DNA of 64,000 nucleotides from NCBI RefSeq assembly GCF_005405165.1, contig NZ_BJDN01000011.1, positions 20,133 through 84,132 on the forward strand. The letters are read 5' to 3'. This document shows, piece by piece, positions 35,181-44,105 of this stretch (within the stretch, counting starts at the first letter, position 1; each line of letters opens with the position of its first letter). Source of the DNA: Loigolactobacillus binensis (GTDB taxonomy: Bacteria > Bacillota > Bacilli > Lactobacillales > Lactobacillaceae). Both the position numbers and the translations under genes were made by a program. The notes beneath the pieces are model-generated. The model saw nothing but the letters and a program-made list of their open reading frames with translations, was not told where the DNA came from and searched no databases.

Positions 35181-35759
35181 CTAGTCAGGCGTCCTTTTCT
35201 TGTTCTTTTGCCGGGCCTGTTTAAGGTAGGCGCCATTAGCAGTAGTAGTTTCGGTGACAAAGCGGTATAGTCGCCTGTGGTCATCGCCGACGTACAAAAC
35301 TGGTTGGAGGCGGGCGGGCTGAAATTTGCCGGCCTGGATCAAGTGGTCATTTGCCCAACGTTGCTGAATATGTCCGGTGAAGTTAGTGTAGTCACCAACT
35401 ACTGTGATCGTGTCGATTTTGACCAGTAAATTGATTTGCGCCTGTTCCAAAAGGGGAATTTTAGTGTTAGCCGCAAAATGATAGGCAATGGCCGTGCTTA
35501 ATTTTGCTTGGCGATGATGGAAACCTGCCTGTTCGACGAGCAGCATGTCAGCCGCGCCCAGCACATTGAGTGAACATTGGCGGTAATGCGTGATTTGCTG
35601 CGCCGCATTGGTGTCGCTGGCGAGGCCAAAAACTAGCATGTTACCTAAGGAATACGATGAACTGCAGGTCGTCAAATTGGCGCCAAATTGCTGATCAGCG
35701 TAACCGAGAATGAAAATTGGAAAACCGTAATAAAGTTTGTTGGTTGTTAAAGCTTGCAT
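35181..35759 (-). CDS. Flavin reductase-like protein (FMN-binding split barrel)
   Basis: Protein of 192 residues resembling the flavin reductase/DIM6-NTAB family: YYGFPIFILGYADQQFGANL at the start gives the first barrel strands and FMN site, CSSSYSLGNMLVFGL the second, and TNFTGHIQQRW a later barrel strand. Family members reduce flavins with NAD(P)H or bind FMN for other reductions; the partner is unknown. Assignment rests on pattern only. It is read on the minus strand, downstream of the second Ddl gene but separated from it by a terminator, so it needs its own promoter in 35760-35812. Confidence 0.6.
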   Translation of the reverse strand: MQALTTNKLYYGFPIFILGYADQQFGANLTTCSSSYSLGNMLVFGLASDTNAAQQITHYRQCSLNVLGAADMLLVEQAGFHHRQAKLSTAIAYHFAANTKIPLLEQAQINLLVKIDTITVVGDYTNFTGHIQQRWANDHLIQAGKFQPARLQPVLYVGDDHRRLYRFVTETTTANGAYLKQARQKNKKRTPD

Positions 35760-35812
35760 TTTCTCACCCCATTTGTTGTGAGTATAGCAAGCAAATCGGG
35801 ACAGTACAAGCT

Positions 35813-35853
35813 AAAAAAAGCCCAGTTCGCAGTAGTTGCGAATTAGGCTTTTT
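35813..35853 (-). terminator. Terminator of the minus-strand ddl gene
   Basis: Arms 35815-35831 and 35837-35853 (AAAAAGCC.. with ..GGCTTTTT) have inner TTCGCA/TGCGAA pairing, with a T-run on the minus strand. Confidence 0.85.
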
Positions 35854-35861
35854 AGCATAAG

Positions 35862-36905
35862 TTATTCGGCCGCATAAAGGGCCAGTTTACCTTCTACGAT
35901 CTGTTCACATAGGTCGGGATAGCTGATACCAGCTGCCGTAGCTTCTTGTGGTAGTAAGGACAGTGGCGTCATCCCAGGCAGTGAATTACCTTCGATCACA
36001 TAGATACCATCGTCATTCCAGAAAAAGTCGATGCGGCCGTAGTTGGTCAAGCCGAGGACGTCCATTGTTTGGATCGCAATGGTTTTCATCTCGGCGTGAA
36101 CATCGTCAGGAATAGCGGCCGGTGTTTTAAATGTTGTCTGATTTTCTTGAAATTTATGTTCAAAATCGTACCAACCATCATTGACGATAATTTCAATTGC
36201 CGGCATAGCCACACCATTAACCACGCCCATTGAGAATTCACGGCCGTTGATATATTCTTCGATCACCACTTCGTCATCAAACTGAAAGGCATCCGGTAAA
36301 GCCGCTTCTAATTCGGCTTGATCATTGGCGATCTGCATACCGATGCTAGAGCCACCATTTGATGGTTTAACCACAACAGGAAAGCCGAAAGTTGGGTGGG
36401 GCGCAGCTTGCCCCTTTTTAACCGCAATGTAACCGGCGGTTTTAATGCGATTGTGCAGTAATAATTCTTTAGATATTTTCTTGTCCATGGTGACACCAGA
36501 TGCTAATGAACCGCTACCGGTATAACGAATGCCAAAAAGGTCAAAGGCCGCTTGGACCTTACCATTTTCACCGTCTTCGCCATGCAAACCGAGAAAAACG
36601 ATGTCCGCAGCAGCACAAATTTCAAGTACGTTTTGACCAAACAGACCTTTGGTGCCATCTGTGCGTAAAGCGTCGATGGCTTCGTTAGTTAAAATTTCGT
36701 CGCTAATGGCATAGTTTGTCGTCGTTGCATCCCGTTGGAAAACCTCATCAACGGTTTTGACGTCACTTAACTTATCGCCTAAGAACAGGTCGATCAAAAC
36801 GGCTGCGTGACCTTTTTCGCGTAGCGCGTTAGTGATTTTAGCGCCGGATGATAGGGAAACATTTCGTTCAGGGCTACGTCCGCCCGCGAGTATAACAATC
36901 TTCAT
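35862..36905 (-). CDS. ddl: D-alanine--D-alanine (or D-lactate) ligase, paralogue 2
   Basis: ATP-grasp ligase of 347 residues. [50 protein letters not shown] and [16 protein letters not shown] are Ddl signatures. The omega loop reads [12 protein letters not shown]: Phe252 sits at the place where D-Ala-D-Ala ligases have Tyr. In Leuconostoc the equivalent Phe261 gives D-alanyl-D-lactate synthesis and intrinsic vancomycin resistance, so D-Lac activity is inferred here. It is transcribed alone and ended by its own terminator, away from murF. Confidence 0.93.
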   Translation of the reverse strand: MKIVILAGGRSPERNVSLSSGAKITNALREKGHAAVLIDLFLGDKLSDVKTVDEVFQRDATTTNYAISDEILTNEAIDALRTDGTKGLFGQNVLEICAAADIVFLGLHGEDGENGKVQAAFDLFGIRYTGSGSLASGVTMDKKISKELLLHNRIKTAGYIAVKKGQAAPHPTFGFPVVVKPSNGGSSIGMQIANDQAELEAALPDAFQFDDEVVIEEYINGREFSMGVVNGVAMPAIEIIVNDGWYDFEHKFQENQTTFKTPAAIPDDVHAEMKTIAIQTMDVLGLTNYGRIDFFWNDDGIYVIEGNSLPGMTPLSLLPQEATAAGISYPDLCEQIVEGKLALYAAE

Positions 36906-37115
36906 AAATTAAGCCTCCGTATTATATTGAACCTAAAGTTTACCACAAAATCGCCTTAACCGGTAGTTGGAAGCGCTTAAAAAATAAGAAAACTTTTCAA
37001 AATGACCACCGCTAGATAAATTTAGCGACAAGTTTATGCAGTTGCCGGCAAAATTTGCTAGAATGTAAAAGTAGTTTATTTTTTAAAATTAGAACTTGAT
37101 GAGGAGCGCTGACGG

Positions 37116-37475
37116 TTGATTTTTGGACTGGGTGTTGATATAACAGATATTGCGCGTATTCAAGCAGCACAGACTAAAAATTCGCAATTTAAAGCGCGCG
37201 TATTGACTGCTGCGGAATTAGCAATCTATGCAGATTTGTCGCCTAAAAGGCAGGCTGAATATTTAACGGGCCGTTTTTCGGTTAAGGAATCTTTTGGCAA
37301 AGCGTTAGGCACCGGCTTAGGCCAAGTTAGTTTTCTTGATATTGAAGTGCTCGATGATGAATTAGGCAAGCCAGTTGTAACGAAGAATCCGTTCGCTGGC
37401 CGGGCATTAGTTTCGCTTTCGCACACTGATACTTTGGTGATGTCGGAAGTTATTTTGGAAAGAGGGACCGCTTAA
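37116..37475 (+). CDS. acpS: Holo-[acyl-carrier-protein] synthase
   Basis: Phosphopantetheinyl transferase of 119 residues that converts apo-ACP to holo-ACP for fatty acid synthesis. The metal site aspartate is in FGLGVDITDIARI, and the second motif is RFSVKESFGKALGTGLG; LVSLSHTDTLVMSEVIL closes the fold. The start is TTG at 37116 after GAGGAGCG. Its stop overlaps the alr start in TAATG (37473-37477), so the two are translationally coupled, as is usual in Firmicutes. Confidence 0.95.
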   Translation: MIFGLGVDITDIARIQAAQTKNSQFKARVLTAAELAIYADLSPKRQAEYLTGRFSVKESFGKALGTGLGQVSFLDIEVLDDELGKPVVTKNPFAGRALVSLSHTDTLVMSEVILERGTA

Positions 37476-38605
37476 TGGTAAGTGGATTACATCGGCCGAC
37501 GCAATTAGTGATCGATCGGCAAGCAATTAAAGCTAATATTCAACAAGAATTGAAAACACTGCCGCAGGCGACAGCTTTGTGGGCAGTGGTTAAAGCTAAT
37601 GGCTATGGTCACGGGATGGTTGAAGTAGCGACAACCGCTAAGCACGCTGGGGCAACTGGCTTTTGTGTTGCTATTTTGGATGAAGCGTTAGGACTGCGGC
37701 AAGCGGGTTTCACGGAGCCAATTTTAGTATTGGGAATCACCAGTCCGGCTTACGCTAAATTGGCAGCAGCAGCGCATATTTCGTTATCTGTGGGGTCACA
37801 AGATTGGTTAGCGGCAGCTTTGCCGGTGCTCCAAGCTGGACAACTGACGGCTAGTTTGGCGATTCATTTTGCAGTGGATAGCGGGATGGGCCGCATCGGT
37901 TTTCGCGATGCGCCGGCCTTACAACAAGCAGATACATTTTTACGGCAACACGCCGAATTTAATTTGGAAGGCCTGTTTACGCATTTTGCCACTGCCGATG
38001 AACAGGATACAACTTACTTTAAGCAGCAAGTTGCTAGTTTCCAACAGATGCGGCAAGCATTAGCAGTTGAACCGCGCTATGTGCATGTTTCTAACTCCGC
38101 CACTAGCTTATGGCACGCGGCTTGTAATGGTAATATGATACGCTTTGGTGTGGCGCTATACGGGCTTAATCCATCCGGGGCGGCACTGCAGCCGCCCTAT
38201 CCGTTGCAACCAGCCCTAAGTTTTGAATCGGAATTAGTTTTTGTTAAGCAAATTCAAGCTGGTGCTGCGGTCAGTTATGGTGCCACCTATCACGCTAAAC
38301 AAACGGAGTGGGTCGGGACTTTGCCAGTTGGTTATGCTGATGGTTGGCAGCGGCGGCTACAGGGTTTTCATGTTTTAGTTGCCGGTCAATACTGCGAGAT
38401 CATTGGCCGAATTTGTATGGATCAATTGATGATTCGGTTACCTAAACAATTGCCGGTGGGAACTAAAGCGACTTTAGTTGGCGAAAATGGTGGCCAAACG
38501 ATCAGTTTACAAGATGTTGCCGCATATGCGCAGACGATCCATTATGAAATTGCTTGTAACTTAACTGAGCGGGTACCGCGGATCTATTTACCAGAAAAAG
38601 CTTAG
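37475..38605 (+). CDS. alr: Alanine racemase
   Basis: PLP enzyme of 376 residues that makes D-alanine for peptidoglycan and teichoic acids. The PLP lysine lies in LWAVVKANGYGHGMVEVA. RIGFRD and the second catalytic base in AAVSYGATYHAKQTEWVGTL (tyrosine), then CMDQLMIRLP, are conserved. It overlaps acpS by one base and is followed by the mazEF pair. An inverted repeat (38604-38635) starts at its stop codon. Confidence 0.96.
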   Translation: MVSGLHRPTQLVIDRQAIKANIQQELKTLPQATALWAVVKANGYGHGMVEVATTAKHAGATGFCVAILDEALGLRQAGFTEPILVLGITSPAYAKLAAAAHISLSVGSQDWLAAALPVLQAGQLTASLAIHFAVDSGMGRIGFRDAPALQQADTFLRQHAEFNLEGLFTHFATADEQDTTYFKQQVASFQQMRQALAVEPRYVHVSNSATSLWHAACNGNMIRFGVALYGLNPSGAALQPPYPLQPALSFESELVFVKQIQAGAAVSYGATYHAKQTEWVGTLPVGYADGWQRRLQGFHVLVAGQYCEIIGRICMDQLMIRLPKQLPVGTKATLVGENGGQTISLQDVAAYAQTIHYEIACNLTERVPRIYLPEKA

Positions 38606-38635
38606 CTTGTGAATTTACCTTTTCATTCACAAGCT
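38604..38635. promoter_or_regulatory. Inverted repeat between alr and mazEF
   Basis: AGCTTGTGAAT (38604-38614) and ATTCACAAGCT (38625-38635) are perfect 11-bp arms around a 10-base loop with no T-run after. TATAAT follows at 38646-38651. It could be a weak terminator of alr or an operator for the toxin-antitoxin pair, which are normally autoregulated. Confidence 0.55.
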
Positions 38636-38694
38636 TGCGTGGTACTATAATGGAGATAATATCTTGCACTAATGGGCTTTTGGGGGTCATCAAC

Positions 38695-38949
38695 ATGGAA
38701 CTAAAAATAAAACAGCAGTTGGCGGTTGATCAGGATCAAGCGTTACGCAATAAAGTTAACGTTTTTTGTGATTATTATGGGATCAACGAAACGAAGTTAG
38801 ATCATGATGACATGCTGGCTTTTTTGGCTAAGCATCAAGCCAAATTAGATTCCCTTGCGCATGGTTACGCGGAAATGGCTTCTTTGAATACAGAAATTTG
38901 TGCGGAGTTTTGTAATTGTGAAGAAGAGGCTGCAGCACGTATCCGTTAG
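38695..38949 (+). CDS. mazE: MazE-type antitoxin (NdoAI-like)
   Basis: Protein of 84 residues. The C-terminal HGYAEMASLNTEICAEFCNC matches the toxin-binding arm of the B. subtilis antitoxin NdoAI (GYxEMAxxN..), while the N-terminal DNA-binding half is divergent. ATG at 38695 lies 8 bases after GGGGG; the in-frame upstream ATG codons at 38635 and 38650 lie within the promoter region. It is placed between alr and the MazF toxin gene, the classical Firmicute order, and should neutralise the toxin and repress the pair. Confidence 0.85.
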   Translation: MELKIKQQLAVDQDQALRNKVNVFCDYYGINETKLDHDDMLAFLAKHQAKLDSLAHGYAEMASLNTEICAEFCNCEEEAAARIR

Positions 38950-38977
38950 TGTAACGGTATCAGTTAGGGGGTGCTGA

Positions 38978-39334
38978 TTGGAGCTAGTTGTTAAGCGCGG
39001 TGATATCTTTTTCGCTGATCTTTCACCGGTAGTGGGTTCGGAGCAGGGGGGTATGCGCCCTGTTTTGGTGATCCAAAATAATATTGGTAACCATTACAGC
39101 CCGACGGTGATCGTCGCGGCGATCACTGCGAAAATTCAGAAACCAAAAATGCCGACGCACGTTGGTATTAAGGCGCGACAAACGGGAATCGAAAAAGATT
39201 CCGTCATTTTATTAGAACAGATTCGGACAATTGATAAGCAACGGTTACGCGATAAAGTTACCCACCTAAGCGATGAGGTGATGACGCATGTTGATGAAGC
39301 GTTGGCTGTTAGTGTTGCTCTAAAAAACCTTTAA
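38978..39334 (+). CDS. mazF: MazF/NdoA endoribonuclease toxin
   Basis: Toxin of 118 residues starting [20 protein letters not shown], followed by RPVLVIQNN and [17 protein letters not shown], the core of the MazF/PemK fold; the arginine in RGDIFFADL and the threonine in ITAK correspond to the catalytic pair. B. subtilis NdoA cuts mRNA at UACAU; the site here is unknown. The start is TTG at 38978, 8 bases after GGGGG. The sequence is full length, so the toxin is probably active. Confidence 0.95.
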   Translation: MELVVKRGDIFFADLSPVVGSEQGGMRPVLVIQNNIGNHYSPTVIVAAITAKIQKPKMPTHVGIKARQTGIEKDSVILLEQIRTIDKQRLRDKVTHLSDEVMTHVDEALAVSVALKNL

Positions 39335-39390
39335 TACTTAGTGGTGATCACTGCGTTGATTGCTGCAGATCAGAACTAACTTACTTAAAG

Positions 39391-39428
39391 AGGACCCCAG
39401 TGGCAGAATTGCTGCGGGATCTTTTTTT
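39391..39428 (+). terminator. Terminator after mazF
   Basis: GAGGACCCCAG and CTGCGGGATC (39391-39421) form an imperfect stem, followed by TTTTTTTATT. Confidence 0.7.
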
Positions 39429-39493
39429 ATTGGTTGTGTTAGCGCTTACGCTACGGTATTCTAAAGTTATTTAAAATAATGGAGGCGAAATGA

Positions 39494-40390
39494 TTGCTTG
39501 AGCTTAGCGATTTAGTGAAAACGTTTGGCAATATGACGGCAGTAGATCATGAAAGTTTTAAAGTAGCAGATGGCCAGATCTTAGGTTTGATCGGCCAAAA
39601 CGGGGCTGGTAAAACCACCACCTTTCGGATGATTTTAAATTTTCTGACTCCAGATACAGGAACCATTTTATGGAATGGTCAACCGTTGACCCGTCACGAT
39701 TATAATGAGATCGGTTATCTACCTGAGGAGCGGGGTTTATACCCTAAAATGACGATCGAACAGCAGATCGTTTATTTTGCTGAATTACGCGGTAAAAAAG
39801 CGCGGGTGATCAAACCGCAAATTGACGGTTGGTTGGATCGCTTTCAAGTTAAAGGTAAAAAAACGGATAAAATCAGGGACTTGTCTAAAGGCAATCAGCA
39901 AAAAGTGCAATTGATCGCAACGATGATCCACCAACCTAAATTAATGATTTTGGATGAACCTTTTAGTGGCCTAGATCCGGTTAATGCAAGCTTGTTAGAA
40001 GCTGGTATTTTGGAAATGAAACGTCAGGGTAGCGCGATTATTTTTTCAAGTCACGATATGGCAAACGTGGCGGCGATCAGTGATCATTTAGTTATGCTGC
40101 GGGGTGGGCAAGTGGTATTAAATGGGGAAGTTGCTGCGATCCGCAATCACTTCGGGCGAACCAAATTATTTCTGCAGTCGCGGTTGACTGCAGCTGAGTT
40201 ACATCAATTTACAGGCGTTAAGAAAATTGTGCAGCATGGTGAACGATTTGAATTGACCTTGGCTGATCCAGCAGTGGGTCAGGTGATCTTTACTGCCGCA
40301 ACTAAAGACGGTTATATTCCGGAATTTAGTCAGCAACCACCGAGTTTAGACGAAATTTTCCGAATGAAGGCAGGTGTTAGCAATGACTAA
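39494..40390 (+). CDS. ABC transporter ATP-binding protein (NatA/YhaQ-like)
   Basis: ATPase of 298 residues with Walker A GQNGAGKTTTFRMIL, Q-loop YLPEERGLYPKM, signature LSKGNQQKVQLIA and Walker B LMILDEPFSGLDPVNA. The LSKGNQQK signature and the roughly 80-residue C-terminal extension are typical of the NatA/YhaQ subgroup, which pairs with ABC-2 permeases that export sodium or peptides. The start is TTG at 39494, 8 bases after GGAGG. It overlaps the permease gene by 8 bases. Confidence 0.92.
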   Translation: MLELSDLVKTFGNMTAVDHESFKVADGQILGLIGQNGAGKTTTFRMILNFLTPDTGTILWNGQPLTRHDYNEIGYLPEERGLYPKMTIEQQIVYFAELRGKKARVIKPQIDGWLDRFQVKGKKTDKIRDLSKGNQQKVQLIATMIHQPKLMILDEPFSGLDPVNASLLEAGILEMKRQGSAIIFSSHDMANVAAISDHLVMLRGGQVVLNGEVAAIRNHFGRTKLFLQSRLTAAELHQFTGVKKIVQHGERFELTLADPAVGQVIFTAATKDGYIPEFSQQPPSLDEIFRMKAGVSND

Positions 40391-41684
40391 GTTTTGGGTA
40401 GTGACCCGGCAAGTTTATTTGAAAAATTTACGCAGCGGCACTTTTTTGTGGATGGTTCTTTCACCTCTAGTGATCGCGCTGATCGGGGGGATCATTGGCT
40501 ATTTCTTTGCAACGGGCCAAGAAACGCCTAAGATCGCCGTGATCAGTGATCGAACTGCCTATCAAATCGTGACGCCGACAAAAAAAGCGGCTAATGGGGT
40601 TCAGGTCAATCTCAATGATCCCAGCAATAAGAAATACCAAGTCGATCGCAAAATAACCACGTTAACGGCGGCCAAAAAGGCCTTGCGTCAGGAAAAAATC
40701 GCAGGTTACTTGACCTTAAAGCAGGCCCAGCAACGCTTAACGGCGACCTACGTCAGTCGTGATAATAGCCCCCAGTTGGACACTAAAGTGCTCAGTGAAG
40801 TTTTGACCAACCAGCATATGCTGGTAACGGCAACACAGTTGCAACTGTCACAGGCCGAGCTGACCCGTTTATTACAGCCAGTCACCGTCCAACACCGCAC
40901 AGTCAGTTTTACTCAAGGTAAGCAAGAAAACCGTTCTAACGCGCAGCAAGCAGCCAATGGTAGCTTAGCAATGGCGATCACGGTGATCATTTTATTGTTC
41001 ATCATGAGTTATGCGGGGATGATCGCACAAGAAATTGGTGCAGAAAAAGGCTCACGAATTATGGAGATCGTTCTTTCCAGTGTTAGTGCGACGACCCAAT
41101 TTTTTGGTAAAATTAGCGGTATGCTTGGCTTGGTGATCACCCAACTGTTGATTTATGGTGTTTTTGGTGCAGTTGGCTACATTTTCGTCCACCACTATGC
41201 TTTTGCGCAAGCCTTTTTGAACCAACTTGATCTACAACAGTTATTCTCTGGGCCGATCCTCTTCACGATTTTATTTGCCTTTTTGGCGATTTGTTTGTAC
41301 ACCGTGTTAGCGGCCATGTTGGCGTCATTAGTTTCACGTCAAGAACAGATCCAACAGGCGATCACGCCGCTGACCGCGTTAGGTTTTCTAGGCTATATGG
41401 GCGGCTTTTTGGCGATGGGCAATAATAATTCGCCGGTGGTAGCCATCAGCTCGTATATTCCCTTTGTTTCGCAAAACGTTATGACTGTCCGTTACGCGAT
41501 GGGCAATGTTACTGCAGGACCAGCCTATTTGAGCTTAGGAATCACTTTAGTCACGCTGATCGGGTTTACTTTTTTAGCGTTGCAATTATATCGGGCCAAT
41601 GTTTTAGTCTATTCCGATGCAGGAGTCTTCAAATCGTTGCGCAAATCAATTCGCATCTTGATCGCAGAGCGGCATTCAAAATAG
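40383..41684 (+). CDS. ABC-2 type permease (NatB/YhaP-like)
   Basis: Protein of 433 residues: one N-terminal helix, an extracellular domain of about 140 residues rich in Lys, Gln and Thr, then five to six helices, the plan of NatB/YhaP permeases. SYAGMIAQEIGAEKGSRIME is the family's coupling-region motif. ATG at 40383 overlaps the end of the ATPase gene, so translation is coupled. The pair probably exports sodium, a peptide or a toxic compound; nothing nearby identifies the cargo. Confidence 0.9.
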   Translation: MTKFWVVTRQVYLKNLRSGTFLWMVLSPLVIALIGGIIGYFFATGQETPKIAVISDRTAYQIVTPTKKAANGVQVNLNDPSNKKYQVDRKITTLTAAKKALRQEKIAGYLTLKQAQQRLTATYVSRDNSPQLDTKVLSEVLTNQHMLVTATQLQLSQAELTRLLQPVTVQHRTVSFTQGKQENRSNAQQAANGSLAMAITVIILLFIMSYAGMIAQEIGAEKGSRIMEIVLSSVSATTQFFGKISGMLGLVITQLLIYGVFGAVGYIFVHHYAFAQAFLNQLDLQQLFSGPILFTILFAFLAICLYTVLAAMLASLVSRQEQIQQAITPLTALGFLGYMGGFLAMGNNNSPVVAISSYIPFVSQNVMTVRYAMGNVTAGPAYLSLGITLVTLIGFTFLALQLYRANVLVYSDAGVFKSLRKSIRILIAERHSK

Positions 41685-41745
41685 AAAATAAGGCGTGCTA
41701 ACTTTGAACGATCAAGGCTTACAAGAAATGTAATATAAATGTAAC

Positions 41746-41774
41746 TTACGTGGCGGCTTGATTTTTTGTATACT
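41746..41774 (+). promoter_or_regulatory. Possible promoter of the DUF2798 gene
   Basis: TTACGT (41746-41751) and TATACT (41769-41774) are 17 bases apart; the -10 box is good and the -35 box weak. Confidence 0.45.
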
Positions 41775-41807
41775 GATCAACATTGTGTCAGGAATAGGAG
41801 AAAAATA

Positions 41808-42317
41808 ATGCCACGTAATTGGAAAGAAGAAGTTGTTTTTACGGCCATCATGGCTGGTTTAATGGTATTCGTTATGGTTTGTTATAACGTTATGCTAGTT
41901 CAAGGATTTACCAAGGGCTTTTTGTTAAATTCATTGACTGAATACCCAGGCGGTTTATTAGTTGCCGTTATTTTAGATCTATTAATTGTGGGTCCGATCG
42001 CTAAGGGCTTGGCCTTTCGCTACATCATTAACGATTACATGAAGAAAAATGTTGTTTTGATCGGCATTACGATTTCTGTGATGATGGTGCTCGGTATGGT
42101 GTCCTGTATGTCGCTTTTCGGTATGATCATGGCGCACAATTTAGGGGGCAATGTTTTAGCTACTTACGGGCATACGTGGTTGTTTAATTTAATCGTTGCC
42201 TTACCGTTACAATTATTGATCGTAGGGCCAATCGCCCGGGCAGTTTTAGGTAAAATGCAAAGTGCTGCCGCTAAGGCTAATGCACCGCATGAAGAAACCA
42301 CCGATGAGATTGATTAA
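41808..42317 (+). CDS. DUF2798 membrane protein
   Basis: Protein of 169 residues with four helices in two similar halves: MAGLMVFVMVCYNVMLVQGF with LIVGPIAKGLAF, and VMMVLGMVSCMSLFGMIM with LIVGPIARAVLG. This duplicated LIVGPIA pattern is that of the DUF2798 family, with no known function. ATG at 41808 follows AATAGGAG by 7 bases. It is a single gene with its own promoter and terminator. Confidence 0.85.
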   Translation: MPRNWKEEVVFTAIMAGLMVFVMVCYNVMLVQGFTKGFLLNSLTEYPGGLLVAVILDLLIVGPIAKGLAFRYIINDYMKKNVVLIGITISVMMVLGMVSCMSLFGMIMAHNLGGNVLATYGHTWLFNLIVALPLQLLIVGPIARAVLGKMQSAAAKANAPHEETTDEID

Positions 42318-42381
42318 ATTGGCTGACTTGATCCGTCTGTTTTGACGGCCATTTTAACCAGCGAGTTTGGTAAACGAGCAA

Positions 42382-42419
42382 GACGGTGACCAGGTTAGTT
42401 CAAGGTCACCGTCTTTTTT
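42382..42419 (+). terminator. Terminator of the DUF2798 gene
   Basis: GACGGTGACC (42382-42391) pairs perfectly with GGTCACCGTC (42404-42413), followed by six T. Confidence 0.93.
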
Positions 42420-42433
42420 GTTTGCCAATCAAA

Positions 42434-42474
42434 AAATCATTTATTTCCATAGCCGTTCAGGAAATAAATGATTT
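42434..42474 (-). terminator. Terminator of the CBS protein gene
   Basis: A 15-bp perfect stem, 42434-42448 with 42460-42474 (AAATCATTTATTTCC), is followed on the minus strand by three more T. It lies just after the minus-strand stop. Confidence 0.88.
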
Positions 42475-42487
42475 AAAAAATTAACTT

Positions 42488-43126
42488 CTATTCAGCACGC
42501 AGATCTTCAACTTCAGGAACGGTAAATTCCTTGCGTTGCAGATGATCAATGATTTTGTGTAAAGTGTCTTCAGAAGTACCCGCTGGTAAAGTGAATAAAG
42601 TCCGCCGAATCAATTCACCTTGTTCCGAATCTAAAGTAATGCAATTGGCGATCGACACATAGCGCGAGATGATCCGGGACATATCGGTTAGATCCCCGCG
42701 CTCACCAGTAGAAACAACGGTCAGCACGTAGCTCCCAACGTTAACGTTCCAAGATTGTGATAACATAGTCATCAGATGGTTGTGGGTCAAAATACCATAA
42801 AAGTAATTATGCTGGTCCAAAACGGCGACGTAAGGTAGATCCTTGATCGTAAAGAAAATTTTGAAAAATGGGGCATCGATGGGAATATATTTGGTGGCAT
42901 TTTTCAATAAATGAGTAACGGGCAGATCCATCGCGCCGCCCCGTGATTTATGCCGATAAATATGCATTTTGTAGATATTACCGCGAAAAATTTGGCCGGA
43001 TTCATCGAGAATCGGCACGCAACGGTAGCCAGTATCTTCCAAAATGGTCAGTGCTTCAGCTAAGGTTGCAGTTTCCTTGATCGTGGTCACCTGCTCCTTG
43101 ATTTGCACCAATGATTTTAATAACAT
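42488..43126 (-). CDS. CBS-pair and ACT-like domain protein (possible c-di-AMP sensor, CbpA-like)
   Basis: Protein of 212 residues with two CBS motifs (about residues 5-70 and 72-130) followed by an ACT-like region (SYVLTVVSTGERGDLTDMSR). Listeria CbpA has the same CBS-CBS-ACT order and binds cyclic di-AMP; similar LAB proteins are annotated CbpA or AcuB-like. Ligand binding here is inferred from this architecture only. The gene is divergent from an O-methyltransferase gene across 125 bases and ends in its own terminator. Confidence 0.78.
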   Translation of the reverse strand: MLLKSLVQIKEQVTTIKETATLAEALTILEDTGYRCVPILDESGQIFRGNIYKMHIYRHKSRGGAMDLPVTHLLKNATKYIPIDAPFFKIFFTIKDLPYVAVLDQHNYFYGILTHNHLMTMLSQSWNVNVGSYVLTVVSTGERGDLTDMSRIISRYVSIANCITLDSEQGELIRRTLFTLPAGTSEDTLHKIIDHLQRKEFTVPEVEDLRAE

Positions 43127-43251
43127 GCTTTTTTTGCCTCCAGATTAGATAATTCTCATTTTAATTCTACCATAGCATAATCTATAATCGAATAATAGAC
43201 CATTATTCGGTTTAACAAATTAGAAAAATTTAATGAAAGTAGGAACGATAG

Positions 43252-43920
43252 ATGCACAATGAAATGATGCACCGCCCAGTCGTTAAGCCTGAGGTACTAG
43301 CCTTTTTACGCCAGCAAACGACCCAATTAACGGGCGCTTTAGGTGAGTTAGAAAAAAAGGCCCATGCGGATGGGGTGCCAGTGATTCCACATGAAACAGT
43401 AACATTCATGCAAACCTTGATCAACCTGCAACGGCCACGGACCGTGTTGGAAGTAGGCACCGCCATTGGCTTTTCGGCTAGTTTGTTTGCGACTTGCATG
43501 GGGCCAACGGGACAGGTGACCAGCATTGACCGTTATCCGTTAATGCTGGAACACGCGCGCGCAAACATTGCGCGTTTAGGTTTAGAAAAACAGATCAATT
43601 TGTTGGCAGGCGATGCCGCAGATATTTTACCAACCTTAACGCCTAGCTATGATCTTATTTTTATGGATAGTGCTAAAGCGAAGTATTTAGATTTTCTGGA
43701 TGATTGTTTACGTCTGCTGGCCACGGATGGGGTATTGTTGATCGACGATGTTTTACAGGGCGGTACCGTTTTCGCCGCTAAAACCACCATAGCTCATCGT
43801 AATCAAGCCATTCACCGCAAGTTAAACCAGTTACTTGAACGTGTATTCAATGAACCAACTTTGATCGCAACGTTACTGCCCTTAGGGGATGGCCTGCTGC
43901 TGATCACTAAAAAACATTAA
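43252..43920 (+). CDS. SAM-dependent O-methyltransferase (YrrM-like)
   Basis: Class I methyltransferase of 222 residues. The SAM site reads VLEVGTAIGFSASLFATCMG, followed by TSIDRYPLMLEHARAN and, at the metal site, YDLIFMDSAKAKYLDFLDD and LLIDDVLQGG, a pattern of the cation-dependent O-methyltransferase family. In Firmicutes the related YrrM/TrmR methylates 5-hydroxyuridine at tRNA position 34, a plausible role here. Its usual partners yrrN and yrrO are absent. Confidence 0.85.
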   Translation: MHNEMMHRPVVKPEVLAFLRQQTTQLTGALGELEKKAHADGVPVIPHETVTFMQTLINLQRPRTVLEVGTAIGFSASLFATCMGPTGQVTSIDRYPLMLEHARANIARLGLEKQINLLAGDAADILPTLTPSYDLIFMDSAKAKYLDFLDDCLRLLATDGVLLIDDVLQGGTVFAAKTTIAHRNQAIHRKLNQLLERVFNEPTLIATLLPLGDGLLLITKKH

Positions 43921-43922
43921 CG

Positions 43923-44006
43923 GGACTTGCTGTACCTTGGCTTAGTCCAAGCGACAGTAGGAAGCAAGTTCCGTTTAGCGAATTAGTACGCTAATACTTG
44001 CTAAAC
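43923..44006 (+). repeat. Dispersed repeat R3, copy 2
   Basis: Aligns with 9154-9240 in the same orientation. It begins three bases after the methyltransferase stop and contains TTGGCTTAGTCCAA and GTTTAGCGAA. From 44007 to 44105 I see nothing further. Confidence 0.7.
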
Positions 44007-44105
44007 TGTATTGCCAAAAACGCGCGCCCAATTAAGGTGAAAACCGGCAAGCGGAAAAACTGCCTGGTGGAACATGTTTTATCTATATTGATTGTTCGGC
44101 GGTAC

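Noticed and set aside
36967..36980. cre-like sequence TGGAAGCGCTTAAA upstream of acpS
   Set aside because: Two defined positions differ from the CcpA consensus, and there is no promoter pairing with it.
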